Positions 25,208 to 33,709 are shown, numbered from the stretch's first letter. The stretch is 64,000 nucleotides of DNA from Spirochaetaceae bacterium (GCA_017622235.1 JAGARN010000005.1:124001-188000); one strand, 5' to 3'. Translations and numbers: made by a program. Notes: generated by a model not told the origin, from the letters alone.

Positions 25208-27478
25208 TTACCTAGAAAACAAACCTTTCAATGCATTGGTTGCTGAATCTTTAATATTTTCAACAGTAGTATCAACCTTGTCTTTTACAGCTTCCGTAGT
25301 TTTTTGAACCGTTTCTTCTGCCGCATTTTTAAGTTGGTTTTGGATATCATTTCGTTTTTGTTCAAGTTGAGCTTTGAAATTGTCAAGACGGGCTGACTGA
25401 GCTTCTATTCGTCCTTGAATTTCATCAAATGTACCGTATTTTTCTGTAAATCCTGCTGTTGCAGTATCAAGAGTTTCTTTTACTTCAACTGTTGCTTGCT
25501 CTTTTATCAAAGATAATTCTTCATTTGCAAGTTCTGTAAGAACATTTACAAATTGTCTGTCAATATCTGAATCCACATCTATATCAAGACCCCCAGAACC
25601 AGAAATTCCAACATTTACTTCTGCTTGTACTGATGAAAACTTTTCTAAAGCTCGGTTATAGAGGCTAAAAGCAAACTCTGGTTCAAAAGCTTCTGTGGTA
25701 AAAGTAACAGGCTTTAACATAACCGTGCCACCTAAGCCAAAAGAACCATTTTCATTAGCAAATAAGCTTGCTACAAAAGAACCTGTTCCAGTTGCAGACG
25801 GAACACCGGCAACTTTTTCTTCTTCTGGCAACGCCAAGTTTACATTATAGCCAGAACCGTTGTAATTTAAATTCAACATATCTGCTACTCTATCTTTTCT
25901 TAAATCAAGAGAACCTGTAATTGTATCGCTCATTCCACCATGAACAGCAGTCCCTTGAATAAATGCTGGTTTGCCCCACTTTTCCATGTCGTTACTAATA
26001 TCCGTTATGTTTATGTTTAGAGCAAATTTTTCTCCAGAACCGGAACCGTTAATTTTTTTTATTAAAAATGAAGGAATCGTATCTTTGGAATATTCAACAT
26101 ACCTTCCTTCGTAACGTCGGGGAAGTTCTTCTTTTTCTTCCTCTACTTCTATTGGAAGTTCAGCCTTTTTTGCAGAATATTCTTTAACTAAAGCAACAAC
26201 TTCTTGGAACATAGGATAGTATTTTCCAAATAAGTTTGCAATTACGGTACTAAAACTACTTGACAATATATCTAAACCATCATCTTTGATTGAAAAATTA
26301 GTAATTTTATTTATTTCAGAAGAAACTAAATTATAATCAGAACTAACTGCATTTTGAACCTCTTGAGCTAAGGATTTCACTGTGTTTGCATCTTTTCTGA
26401 ATGAAGATAAAGTGTTTTCCAGTTGATTTTTTGTGGAATCAACTGATTTTAAAGCAACAGAAATTAATTCAACACCCTCTTTTAATTTTAATGGTTCTTG
26501 TTTAACTGCTCCCCAATTAAAATCCGCTGCCTCCTGTCCTTGAGAAATTGCATTTGTAACGCTAGCAGTAATTTCGTCAGGGGTTGCCTGCCATCGAGGA
26601 ATTATTTCGTTTAGCTGTGCTTCAGCTAATTTTGTTAGTTCTGGGGATTTAAGTTGTTGATAAAAATTTTCCAACAATGTTTCTGGGTTATACTGTTGAA
26701 AAATATCAGTAAGAGTATTTGTAAGCGTTTCTTTCTTTTCTTCTACAAAGGCTTCTAATTGTAATTGAAACTTTGAAGGTTGTTTTTGTTTTTTAGGTTT
26801 CGGTGGCAAATAACCATCTGTATCACGAGGTGTACCAATCATCACATCTGAAACAGCTATTTCATCAGAAACAAAACGCTTGCGTAACAGTTGTTTTAGG
26901 TCAAAATCAAAGGTAATTCGTCCAACCTGAAATAAATTTGTCATCGTATTGTCTTTGTCTGCAACCGCAAGACCTTTTAGCGTAAAGTTTGCATCTAAAA
27001 TACCTAAGTGCAGGTAATCTATATCACACTTAGCTTGAAAAATCGCCTCAAGCCCACTTTGAATTCCTTTTTTTAACAAAGGGTCTTTAAATAACACAAT
27101 TAATGCAATTAACGAAATAAAAACTAAAATTGAAGCACAAAATGGAATCCATTTAAATCGATTCTTTTGTTTTTTTATTTGCTTAGCTAATATTTTTAAT
27201 CTTGAAACATCTTTTTTTGTAAATAATGTGTCTTTTGGAATAGACAAATAAGTTTTTTTTTCACTTTGTTCCAACTTAAAAAAAGATGAAACAAAGTCTC
27301 TATCTTTATCGATGTACAAGCGTTTAGAAATTTTATTCTTAAATTTATTTTCACTGTATCTTTTTTTATACAATCTAGGAAGTTTTTTTAAAGAAATTGT
27401 CTTAAGAGGTTTCTTTTTTTTAACTTCTGGCAAATCTTCTTTTTTAGGAATAAGTTGCTTTTCTTCTTTTTTAGTCAT
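25208..27478 (-). CDS. TIGR03545-like membrane-anchored protein (AsmA-like)
   Basis: The 756-residue protein has a long basic cytoplasmic N-terminus (about 1-105, very Lys-rich), one transmembrane helix (WIPFCASILVFISLIALIVLF) and a large extracytoplasmic part. The outer part begins like an AsmA/TamB-type domain (AIFQAKCDIDYLHLGILDANFTLKGLAVAD), then has long helical/coiled-coil stretches, a beta-rich region (about 520-640) and a Gln/Glu-rich helical tail. Size, architecture and position next to the DUF2062-like gene match my recollection of the TIGR03545/TIGR03546 gene pair, whose function is not established. An envelope-spanning lipid-transfer or assembly role is only inference. GGAGG inside the preceding gene serves its start. 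Confidence 0.7.
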   Translation of the reverse strand: MTKKEEKQLIPKKEDLPEVKKKKPLKTISLKKLPRLYKKRYSENKFKNKISKRLYIDKDRDFVSSFFKLEQSEKKTYLSIPKDTLFTKKDVSRLKILAKQIKKQKNRFKWIPFCASILVFISLIALIVLFKDPLLKKGIQSGLEAIFQAKCDIDYLHLGILDANFTLKGLAVADKDNTMTNLFQVGRITFDFDLKQLLRKRFVSDEIAVSDVMIGTPRDTDGYLPPKPKKQKQPSKFQLQLEAFVEEKKETLTNTLTDIFQQYNPETLLENFYQQLKSPELTKLAEAQLNEIIPRWQATPDEITASVTNAISQGQEAADFNWGAVKQEPLKLKEGVELISVALKSVDSTKNQLENTLSSFRKDANTVKSLAQEVQNAVSSDYNLVSSEINKITNFSIKDDGLDILSSSFSTVIANLFGKYYPMFQEVVALVKEYSAKKAELPIEVEEEKEELPRRYEGRYVEYSKDTIPSFLIKKINGSGSGEKFALNINITDISNDMEKWGKPAFIQGTAVHGGMSDTITGSLDLRKDRVADMLNLNYNGSGYNVNLALPEEEKVAGVPSATGTGSFVASLFANENGSFGLGGTVMLKPVTFTTEAFEPEFAFSLYNRALEKFSSVQAEVNVGISGSGGLDIDVDSDIDRQFVNVLTELANEELSLIKEQATVEVKETLDTATAGFTEKYGTFDEIQGRIEAQSARLDNFKAQLEQKRNDIQNQLKNAAEETVQKTTEAVKDKVDTTVENIKDSATNALKGLFSR

Positions 27479-28005
27479 TTTTTTGCAACCTCCGATATAG
27501 ATTCTGAAACGCTAAGGATTTTTCTAACCAGTGGGAAGTTTTTTAAAGTATTCCAAAATTTTGAAGAAGATATTTTAGGAGCAAGATTTTTTCGCCATAA
27601 ACGAACAAGAATTCTAGTTAATAAATAAACAGGAATATATAACACTAAGGAACAAACCAAACTACCCATTACAACAGTATTATTAAACTTTGTATATGCT
27701 ACAAAAGGAATATCTAGCAATATTCTATATGTTTCTGTAAATGGTTCAAAAGTTAGCACTGCATATCCGATTTTGTCAAACAACATATCACCTAATGGAG
27801 CACACATGGATACGCCAAGAATAACCAACAAATATACTGCTTTATTTATTCTAAAAAAAAGGAAAACAAATAAAAGAATATACCATAAGACATTGTCTTT
27901 AGGCATAAGGCCTAAAATAACGCCTATGGATGCCGCATGGGCAATCTCTCCTGGATGAGAATTATCGTTGAGAGATTTTAAAAAACCAATAATTGAATTT
28001 AACAT
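27475..28005 (-). CDS. TIGR03546-like membrane protein (DUF2062-related)
   Basis: A 176-residue protein with four hydrophobic segments. Early residues SHPGEIAHAASIGVILGLMPKDN resemble the DUF2062/TIGR03546 signature (small-residue-rich turn after a short amphipathic helix), followed by the segment VLWYILLFVFLFFRINKAVYLLVI and a C-terminal helix pair with basic end. Its last 4 bp overlap the start of the larger TIGR03545-like gene, so they are coupled and probably act together. AAGGA precedes the ATG. Function unknown. Confidence 0.72.
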   Translation of the reverse strand: MLNSIIGFLKSLNDNSHPGEIAHAASIGVILGLMPKDNVLWYILLFVFLFFRINKAVYLLVILGVSMCAPLGDMLFDKIGYAVLTFEPFTETYRILLDIPFVAYTKFNNTVVMGSLVCSLVLYIPVYLLTRILVRLWRKNLAPKISSSKFWNTLKNFPLVRKILSVSESISEVAKK

Positions 28006-28029
28006 ATTGTAATCCTTCCCTTTAGGGAA

Positions 28030-28070
28030 ACAGTATAGAAGTTTAGCGACTCCCTAAACTTCTATACTGT
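28030..28070. repeat. Perfect 17-bp inverted repeat downstream of glgA
   Basis: ACAGTATAGAAGTTTAG and its exact complement are separated by 7 nt (CGACTCC). On the minus strand it lies between the glgA stop and the TIGR03546-like gene. It has no T run, so it is either an atypical terminator or an RNA-processing/stability stem. Confidence 0.85.
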
Positions 28071-28084
28071 AACAAATCATACTC

Positions 28085-29557
28085 CTATAATCCAATTCTA
28101 CTAAGAGCTTGTTTATACACCTCCAAGTATCGTTCTGCAGCAACATCCCATCCGAATTTCATAGCCATACCTCTTTGTTTCATAACTTCGATATGGTCTC
28201 GTTTATTGTACCATGCGTAAACAGCCCAACCTACTGTATCAAAAATACTTTGTGGTGTAAGGTTATCAAACATAAAACCTGTTCCCTCACCTGTCTGCTC
28301 ATTATAATTTTGTACTGTATCAGCAAGACCTCCAGTTCTATGCACAATTGGCAAAGTTCCATACAAAAGTGAATACATCTGGTTAAGTCCACAGGGTTCG
28401 TATCTTGATGGCATCAAAAAGAAATCACTGCCAGCTTCTATAAGGTGACTTAATGATTCATCATAACCTATATAAGCTTTCATGTTAGGTAACTTTGATT
28501 CTAAAGCTCTAAGTTCATCCTCGCACCAGCGTTCGCCAGAACCAAGAACAACAACCTGAACTTTCATTTCTGTACAGATACGATACATACTACCATAGGT
28601 GGGAGCAAACATTTCTGCAACACCTTTTTGATCTGCAAGACGAGTTACAATACCGATAAGAGGAATCTCTGAATCTACAGATAAGCCCATGCGTTGTTGT
28701 AATGCAGTTTTATTCTTCAATTTACCAGCAATTTTTTTTGCAGTAAATTTTTCTGCAATTAGATTATCTTTTGAAGGATTCCATACATCTGTATCAACAC
28801 CGTTCAATATACCAACCAAATCACCACTTCTGTAACGCAACAGGGCATCCATTCTAAAACCGGACTCTGGCGTTTGAATTTCTTGTGCGTATGTAGGTGA
28901 AACAGTTGTAAGCATATCAGAAGACGTAAGTCCTGCTTTTAAGAAATTAATTCTATCCCAATCCTCAAATCCTGCTGCATAAAAAAAGTTCCAATCTAAT
29001 CCTGTCGCTGGATAATTATGCTTACCGTATACGCCCTGATAACCTAAATTGTGTATTGTAAAAACACTGGCTGTTTTTCCAAAACCATTATATCGTTCAA
29101 CGAATTTTAACAGTACAGGGGCTAAAGCCGCAGACCAGTCATGTGCATGAACTATATCAGGATACCAGTTTAGTTTGCGACATAACTGAAATGCTCCATG
29201 ACATAATATAGAAAAACGATATGGATTATCATGGAAATCCGATTCTACAGGCGTACCATAAATTCCATCACGACCAAAACTGTGTTCATGATCAATAAAA
29301 TATACAGGAAGGTTTTCTGTACCTGGCATTGTTGTTGTATAAACTTCTGTCCATGCTTCCACGTAACCAGCTGGCACGCCCATAGGACCTTCTAAAGCTG
29401 TTAATTTTGAACGATCAATTTTATAATAACGTGGTATCACGATTCTTACATCGTGTCCTAGTTTGTTCAAAATTATAGCCAAAGCAGACACAGCATCCGC
29501 AAGACCACCAGTTTTTGCAAATGGAACAGCTTCGGATGATACCATTAAAATTTTCAT
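28085..29557 (-). CDS. glgA: Glycogen synthase (ADP-glucose type)
   Basis: GlgA extends alpha-1,4-glucan from ADP-glucose (family GT5). The 490-residue length is typical. The sugar-nucleotide-binding KTGGLADAV lies at about residues 16-24; others are VHAHDWSAALAPVLL, FTIHNLGYQGVYG, TTVSPTYAQEI, the C-terminal RLADQKGV, and the acceptor/E-x7-E-like region MPSRYEPCGLNQMYSLLYGTLPIVHRTGGLADTV (quoted here as MPSRYEPCGLNQ and RTGGLADTV). AAGGAG precedes the ATG. No other glycogen genes (glgC, glgB, glgP) are in the window. It follows an aminotransferase gene on the same strand at a 36-nt distance. Confidence 0.95.
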   Translation of the reverse strand: MKILMVSSEAVPFAKTGGLADAVSALAIILNKLGHDVRIVIPRYYKIDRSKLTALEGPMGVPAGYVEAWTEVYTTTMPGTENLPVYFIDHEHSFGRDGIYGTPVESDFHDNPYRFSILCHGAFQLCRKLNWYPDIVHAHDWSAALAPVLLKFVERYNGFGKTASVFTIHNLGYQGVYGKHNYPATGLDWNFFYAAGFEDWDRINFLKAGLTSSDMLTTVSPTYAQEIQTPESGFRMDALLRYRSGDLVGILNGVDTDVWNPSKDNLIAEKFTAKKIAGKLKNKTALQQRMGLSVDSEIPLIGIVTRLADQKGVAEMFAPTYGSMYRICTEMKVQVVVLGSGERWCEDELRALESKLPNMKAYIGYDESLSHLIEAGSDFFLMPSRYEPCGLNQMYSLLYGTLPIVHRTGGLADTVQNYNEQTGEGTGFMFDNLTPQSIFDTVGWAVYAWYNKRDHIEVMKQRGMAMKFGWDVAAERYLEVYKQALSRIGL

Positions 29558-29593
29558 AAAACACTCCTTGTAAAAAAGCTAATTTATATTTAA

Positions 29594-30826
29594 CTAGACT
29601 GAATTATACCATGAAGTTATAGCTTTAGATAAAGAATTTTTACAATTTAAAATAACTGTTTCTGGAACACAAAAAGCCATTCTAAACCAACCTCTCATAC
29701 CGAAACCAGAACCTGGAGCACACAGAATTAAAAAATCTTTAAGGTGAGAACAAAAAAGGTTGTCATCTTCTACAAAGTTTTTTTCTATTTCAGAATGATT
29801 TTTTTTTAATGGAACTTTGCAAAATACATAAAAAGCACCTTCTGGTTTTGCATATTCTACCCCAACAGTATCAAGAACAGAAAGCAACATTTCTTTGCGT
29901 CTTGTGTAGGACGAAAAATCGAGCTGAACATTCCAAGATTTTGCCACAACTCGCTGAAAAAAAGCTGGAGCATTTACAAAACCTAAAGTTCTTGCACAAA
30001 ATATGCAAGCAGCTATCACTTGATCTGAATCTGGGAAAAAAGAATTAACAGCGATATATCCGATTCGTTCCCCGGGTAGGCTTAGATTTTTTGCAAAGGA
30101 TGAAACTATAATCGAATATTCATAGGTGGAAAAAACAGGTGCAACAGAAAAACCATCATAAACAATATCTCTGTATGGCTCATCACATAACAGACAAGGC
30201 ATTCTACCACATTTGTTGCCATGTTGTTTTAGAACGTCACAAAGAAGTTTTATTTCATCGAGTGAATAAATTTTACCAGAAGGATTATTGGGAGAGTTTA
30301 TAAGCACAACTGCTGTTTTTTCGGATAAAGCTGATTTAATTGCGTCTATATCTAAGGAGAAATCTTTTTTTGTAGCCACAGGAATAAGTTTTCCTCCATG
30401 GTTACGTACATAATGACCATATTCGGCAAAAAAAGGGGCAGGTACAATAACTTGATCTTCTGGAGAAAGCAAAGCTTTAAAAACTGTATTTAAAGCTCCG
30501 GCAGCACCAGCTGACATAACTATGTGGTTAAAATCTAGGGAAACTCCTTGTTCATTAGACACTTTTTTTGCAATAGCAGCACGCACTTCCGGATAACCAG
30601 CATTTGCCATATAACCATGACAACCAGGCTCACTAGACAAAGCTACATCTTTTATGGTTTGGATAACTTGTTTAGGCGGTTCAAGGTCTGGATTCCCTAT
30701 GCTAAAATCAAAAACATTTTCTGAACCATATTTTTGCTTTAGTAAAGTACCTTCTTCAAACATTTTACGAATAGCAGAAGAATCTTTACTATTCATTATT
30801 TCTTTTATGTGGGGTGCCACAGACAT
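29594..30826 (-). CDS. PLP-dependent aminotransferase, class I (aspartate aminotransferase-like)
   Basis: A 410-residue fold-type I aminotransferase. Visible are the Gly-containing N-terminal GNPDLEPP, YMANAGYPEVR, and SPNNPSGKIYS (Asn that contacts PLP). Also present are CDEPYRDIVYDG (Asp to the pyridine nitrogen), the Schiff-base lysine in SSFAKNLSLPGERIGY, and the C-terminal GMRGWFRMAFC with the carboxylate-binding arginine. Substrates of this subgroup (aspartate, alanine or aromatic) cannot be resolved. GAGG/AAGGA precedes the ATG. The neighbours (glgA, lipocalin) give no pathway hint. Confidence 0.88.
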   Translation of the reverse strand: MSVAPHIKEIMNSKDSSAIRKMFEEGTLLKQKYGSENVFDFSIGNPDLEPPKQVIQTIKDVALSSEPGCHGYMANAGYPEVRAAIAKKVSNEQGVSLDFNHIVMSAGAAGALNTVFKALLSPEDQVIVPAPFFAEYGHYVRNHGGKLIPVATKKDFSLDIDAIKSALSEKTAVVLINSPNNPSGKIYSLDEIKLLCDVLKQHGNKCGRMPCLLCDEPYRDIVYDGFSVAPVFSTYEYSIIVSSFAKNLSLPGERIGYIAVNSFFPDSDQVIAACIFCARTLGFVNAPAFFQRVVAKSWNVQLDFSSYTRRKEMLLSVLDTVGVEYAKPEGAFYVFCKVPLKKNHSEIEKNFVEDDNLFCSHLKDFLILCAPGSGFGMRGWFRMAFCVPETVILNCKNSLSKAITSWYNSV

Positions 30827-30879
30827 TCCTTAACCTCGTGATACAAGTATATCACTGTGCCAAAGAATTTGCAAATAAT

Positions 30880-31416
30880 TTATTGATAGATTGTATTATG
30901 TTCCGTCCAAATTAAAGAATCTGTTTCATACCCAAGATTTTTTGCCATATCTACAAACTGATTTTTTATGTTTTCGGGAACTTCTGGTTTTCTAGCTAAA
31001 AACCAAAGCAAAGAATAATCTTTTCCACCAACTAATGCATAAGAATAGTTTGAATCAACTGCAAGTACCGTATAATCTGAATAAAATGGACCAAAAAAAG
31101 AAACTTTCAATGCACCTTCTAGGGGATTTCCACAAGGTTTTGCTTTTCCTGTAGCTTTTTTCCACTTGTACTGACGTGTATTATAACCAGTATTTACAAC
31201 TTGAATATTACCATTTTCATCAAGACTATAATTTGCAGTAATATTACTCATCCCTCTCTCGTAAAGAAAATCTAAACGAGCAATTTCATACCATTTACCC
31301 ATATATTGTTCTAAATCAAAATTTTTAACTGGTAGAATATTTTTAGGAACAGATTTGCAACTATTAAGTAAAAAAAATGAAATAAACATAATAAAAAAAA
31401 GCCTGTTTCGGCTCAT
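30880..31416 (-). CDS. Bacterial lipocalin (Blc-like) lipoprotein
   Basis: From ATG 31416 the product is 178 residues; GGGAG precedes it, while the longer upstream frame lies in a structured leader. A lipoprotein signal ends in LLNSC (Cys about residue 20). The lipocalin signature is plain: DLEQYMGKWYEIARLDFLYERG at the start of the mature domain, followed by NYSLDENGNIQVVNTGYN, ALKVSFFGPFYSDYTVLAVD and the strand YALVGGKDYSLLWFLARKP. These outer-membrane lipoproteins bind lysophospholipids or fatty acids. The gene lies behind a sigma-factor gene with a multi-hairpin leader, so its expression may be regulated at RNA level (inference). Confidence 0.88.
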   Translation of the reverse strand: MSRNRLFFIMFISFFLLNSCKSVPKNILPVKNFDLEQYMGKWYEIARLDFLYERGMSNITANYSLDENGNIQVVNTGYNTRQYKWKKATGKAKPCGNPLEGALKVSFFGPFYSDYTVLAVDSNYSYALVGGKDYSLLWFLARKPEVPENIKNQFVDMAKNLGYETDSLIWTEHNTIYQ

Positions 31417-31430
31417 CTTTATACTCCCAT

Positions 31431-31590
31431 AAAAAGTCAATGTTCGAAATTGACTTTTTACGCTGTTTTGCAGCATAGTGAAAAACAGCAATAATATTTA
31501 GTTTGCAACGCAAACTATAAAAGATAAAAACTGACAACATTTATGGCAGGTTTTATCTTCCCTCCTTTCTTAGACATTTTTAACATGTCC
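31431..31590 (-). promoter_or_regulatory. Structured leader upstream of the lipocalin gene
   Basis: About 160 nt with five stems: 31571-31590 (GACAT/ATGTC), 31521-31559 (13-bp stem with one mismatch), 31499-31517 (8 bp), 31462-31489 (8 bp) and, nearest the gene, 31431-31459, an 11-bp perfect stem ending in five T on the minus strand. It contains a strong unused Shine-Dalgarno-like AAAGGAGGG. Part may simply terminate the sigma-factor transcript. Confidence 0.5.
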
Positions 31591-31671
31591 ACATAATGAA
31601 GTATCATGATTAGAAACAGACATTATCAATACTTTATTAAATTATTAACGTAATTTTCATATTCTTTGATT

Positions 31672-32484
31672 TTATACTACACCTGCAGCTGCTTTTCTAA
31701 GTGTTTTCAATGCTCTAAGTTCTGTTTGTCTTACTGACTCAGCAGATATACCAAGTAATTCTGCGATTTGTCGCAAAGTTTTTGGCTTATTTCCTTGCAA
31801 TAAATTGTATCGAAAGTAAATCACTTGGCGTTCTCTATCTGGTAAATTATCAACAAGATTTTTTATTTTGTTAATTTCAAAATCTTTAATTATTGTATTT
31901 TCCACAGAAAGTTGTCGATTGTCGCATATTGAATCCCCATAAGTAATACCATTTGTTCCTTTTATTTCTGAATTGATACTTGTATAGGAAAATTCGTACT
32001 TCTGAATATCTTCAATAACTTTCTCTGAAGTGTCCATGTAAACTGCTAGTTCTTTTACAGAAGGTTGACGCCCTAGACTTTGTGCTAAATATGTTTTAGA
32101 ACGCCTTAAACGTCTAAGAGATTCATCTTTTCTGTAGGGAATAGATATTGCTGAATTTTTATTTTGAAGATAACGAATTATACACTGACTTATCCATGGA
32201 TAAGCATAGGTTGCAAATCTAGTTTTATATGAATAATTAAATTTGCTAGCCGCAGTTAAAAGTCCTAAATTACCTTCCTGAATTATATCCATAAAATTTG
32301 ATGTATTATTAGCGTATTTTTTTGAGATACTAACTACCAAACGTAGGTTTGAATTGACTAATTGCATTTTTGCATGATTATCCCCTTTTTGAATTTTATA
32401 TGATAAAATTTTTTCTTGTTCTGCTGAAAGCAAGGGATATCTTTGTACCTGTTCTAAATATGCTGTAAGCAATGATTTATCCAT
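31672..32484 (-). CDS. Alternative RNA polymerase sigma factor, sigma70 family
   Basis: The 270-residue protein has the sigma regions in order: a short region 1.2 (LTAYLEQVQRYPLLSAEQEK), region 2 (NLRLVVSISKKYAN..., DIIQEGNLGLLTAASKF...TYAYPWISQCIIRYLQN), region 3 (LAQSLGRQPSVKELAVYM) and region 4 (LPDRERQVIYFRYNL with the helix-turn-helix TLRQIAELLGISAESVRQTELRALKTLR). It lacks the long region 1.1 and insert of primary sigma factors, so I place it as a group 2/3 sigma, close in size to RpoS/RpoH-type factors. A -24/-12 box of sigma54 type lies upstream. AAGGAG precedes the ATG. Its regulon is unknown. Confidence 0.87.
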   Translation of the reverse strand: MDKSLLTAYLEQVQRYPLLSAEQEKILSYKIQKGDNHAKMQLVNSNLRLVVSISKKYANNTSNFMDIIQEGNLGLLTAASKFNYSYKTRFATYAYPWISQCIIRYLQNKNSAISIPYRKDESLRRLRRSKTYLAQSLGRQPSVKELAVYMDTSEKVIEDIQKYEFSYTSINSEIKGTNGITYGDSICDNRQLSVENTIIKDFEINKIKNLVDNLPDRERQVIYFRYNLLQGNKPKTLRQIAELLGISAESVRQTELRALKTLRKAAAGVV

Positions 32485-32683
32485 TTCAATTCTCCTTGTA
32501 AAAATACAAGCAAGAACAATGCCAACTTTAAGAACAATCTTATTTTTAAAGCTAAAAATATATTTTATTATAAAACAAAGAAATATATCTTTAAAAAAAA
32601 CTTAAATAATTCTTTTTAAAAAATAAACTGTATAGAAATTCATACAGAACTAAAATAAAATAATTAGTGTATACTATTTTATA
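32485..32683 (-). other. AT-rich intergenic region upstream of the sigma-factor gene
   Basis: About 200 nt of strongly A/T-rich sequence. Apart from the sigma54-type box near its sigma-gene end and a short inverted repeat (CTGTATAGAAATTCATACAG, 32629-32648) I see no gene in it. Confidence 0.6.
32509..32524 (-). promoter_or_regulatory. Candidate sigma54 (-24/-12) promoter of the sigma-factor gene
   Basis: Minus strand TGGCATTGTTCTTGCT: GG and GC are separated by exactly 10 nt as in the TGGCAC-N5-TTGC consensus. A start about 12 nt after GC falls at the 5' edge of the AAGGAG ribosome-binding site, leaving a leader of about 14 nt. Confidence 0.55.
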
Positions 32684-33709
32684 CTAATCATCGGGATATT
32701 CCCATATTTTCCCGTCATTTTTTGTGAACACGTACTTGTTGGATATTTTTGTTACTTTAAAATCATTTGCGTCAGAATTAACCTGCAACAAATTAATTTT
32801 TCCCCCTCCGCCTGGTAAATCTAGTGCGTAAACAGGTGTTGAAAGCCCTGAAAGTTCTTTGCAAAGTGATTTATATATTTTTAATCCCTGTTCTAAAGGG
32901 ACTCTAAAATGTGAAGTTCCTGCTGCTAAGTCTGTTTGAAAAAGATACCCTGGTTTTATACCCATTACGGTAAGTTGATAAAATAATTCCGCTAGCAAAT
33001 CTACTGTATCATTAATTCCTTTTAGCAAAACTGTTTGACTTTGAACTGGTATTCCTGAATCTACAATACGCAAAAGAGATTGTCGAGCCTCTAAAGAATA
33101 TTTTGACGAAATCTCAACAGGATGATTTATGTGGGGAATAACCCAAAGAGGTCGTTGTCTACGAAACATTGCAACTAGATTTTCTGTTATTCGTTCTGGG
33201 GCAAAAACATTTGCTCTTGTGCAAATTCTAATAAGCAATTTAGGAGAAGATTCCCTTAACCTAAGGATAAATTCTTCTATTTGTTTATCGCAAACTGTAA
33301 GGGGGTCTCCACCAGAAAAAAGAACTTCTTGAATCTGAGGGTGTTGCTTTAAATAATTGCAAATTTCTATTTGTTCTGATACAGAAATCCATTCTTGGCA
33401 GCGTGCTGTATAATCTCGTCTAAAACAGTGTCTACAATAAGAAAAACATTTTGCCGTAGTTAAAATTAGCAAACGATTTTTATATTGATGAACAGCCCTT
33501 GGTGTAACTTGATAATTACAAGAACCAAGGGGATCTTGTAGTTCAAAAGTTGCAATTTGGGTTTCTTTTTCAGAAGGAATTAATTGTTGCTTAAGTGCAT
33601 TGAACCAACCTCTATCCTCTCCGCTAAAAAAATCCTTTTCTAATGCATTAAGAACTTTTTTCATGTATGGTGAAATAAAACAAGGTAACTCAAGTGTAGA
33701 CATTGTCAT
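32684..33709 (-). CDS. KamA-family radical SAM protein (lysine 2,3-aminomutase / EpmB-like)
   Basis: A 341-residue radical SAM enzyme. The 4Fe-4S cluster motif is C-x3-C-x2-C in KCFSYCRHCFRRD (about residue 97), followed by FSGGDPL (SAM contact). The C-terminal PGGGGK has the lysine that binds PLP in lysine 2,3-aminomutases, and RICTRANVFAPERI, IPHINHPVEIS and PVQSQTVLLKGINDT are also typical. The length equals that of EpmB, which makes (R)-beta-lysine for elongation factor P, rather than of the longer KamA. No efp or epmA neighbour is present, so catabolic or EF-P roles cannot be separated. Start at the first ATG of an ATG-ACA-ATG, without a good Shine-Dalgarno. Confidence 0.85.
   Translation of the reverse strand: MTMSTLELPCFISPYMKKVLNALEKDFFSGEDRGWFNALKQQLIPSEKETQIATFELQDPLGSCNYQVTPRAVHQYKNRLLILTTAKCFSYCRHCFRRDYTARCQEWISVSEQIEICNYLKQHPQIQEVLFSGGDPLTVCDKQIEEFILRLRESSPKLLIRICTRANVFAPERITENLVAMFRRQRPLWVIPHINHPVEISSKYSLEARQSLLRIVDSGIPVQSQTVLLKGINDTVDLLAELFYQLTVMGIKPGYLFQTDLAAGTSHFRVPLEQGLKIYKSLCKELSGLSTPVYALDLPGGGGKINLLQVNSDANDFKVTKISNKYVFTKNDGKIWEYPDD

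Noticed and set aside
31417..31491. Earlier ATG for the lipocalin gene
   Set aside because: The extra N-terminal sequence reads through the leader hairpins, has no Shine-Dalgarno and would bury the lipoprotein signal; ATG 31416 has GGGAG.
31499..31517. TAGTTTGC/GCAAACTA stem as a stand-alone operator
   Set aside because: It is one of several stems in the lipocalin leader and more likely acts in RNA; no separate regulator site is supported.
32629..32648. Inverted repeat CTGTATAGAAATTCATACAG in the region upstream of the sigma gene
   Set aside because: The arms are only 8 bp with A/T-rich DNA around them, and the repeat is not positioned at a promoter I can define; kept only as a note in the region entry.
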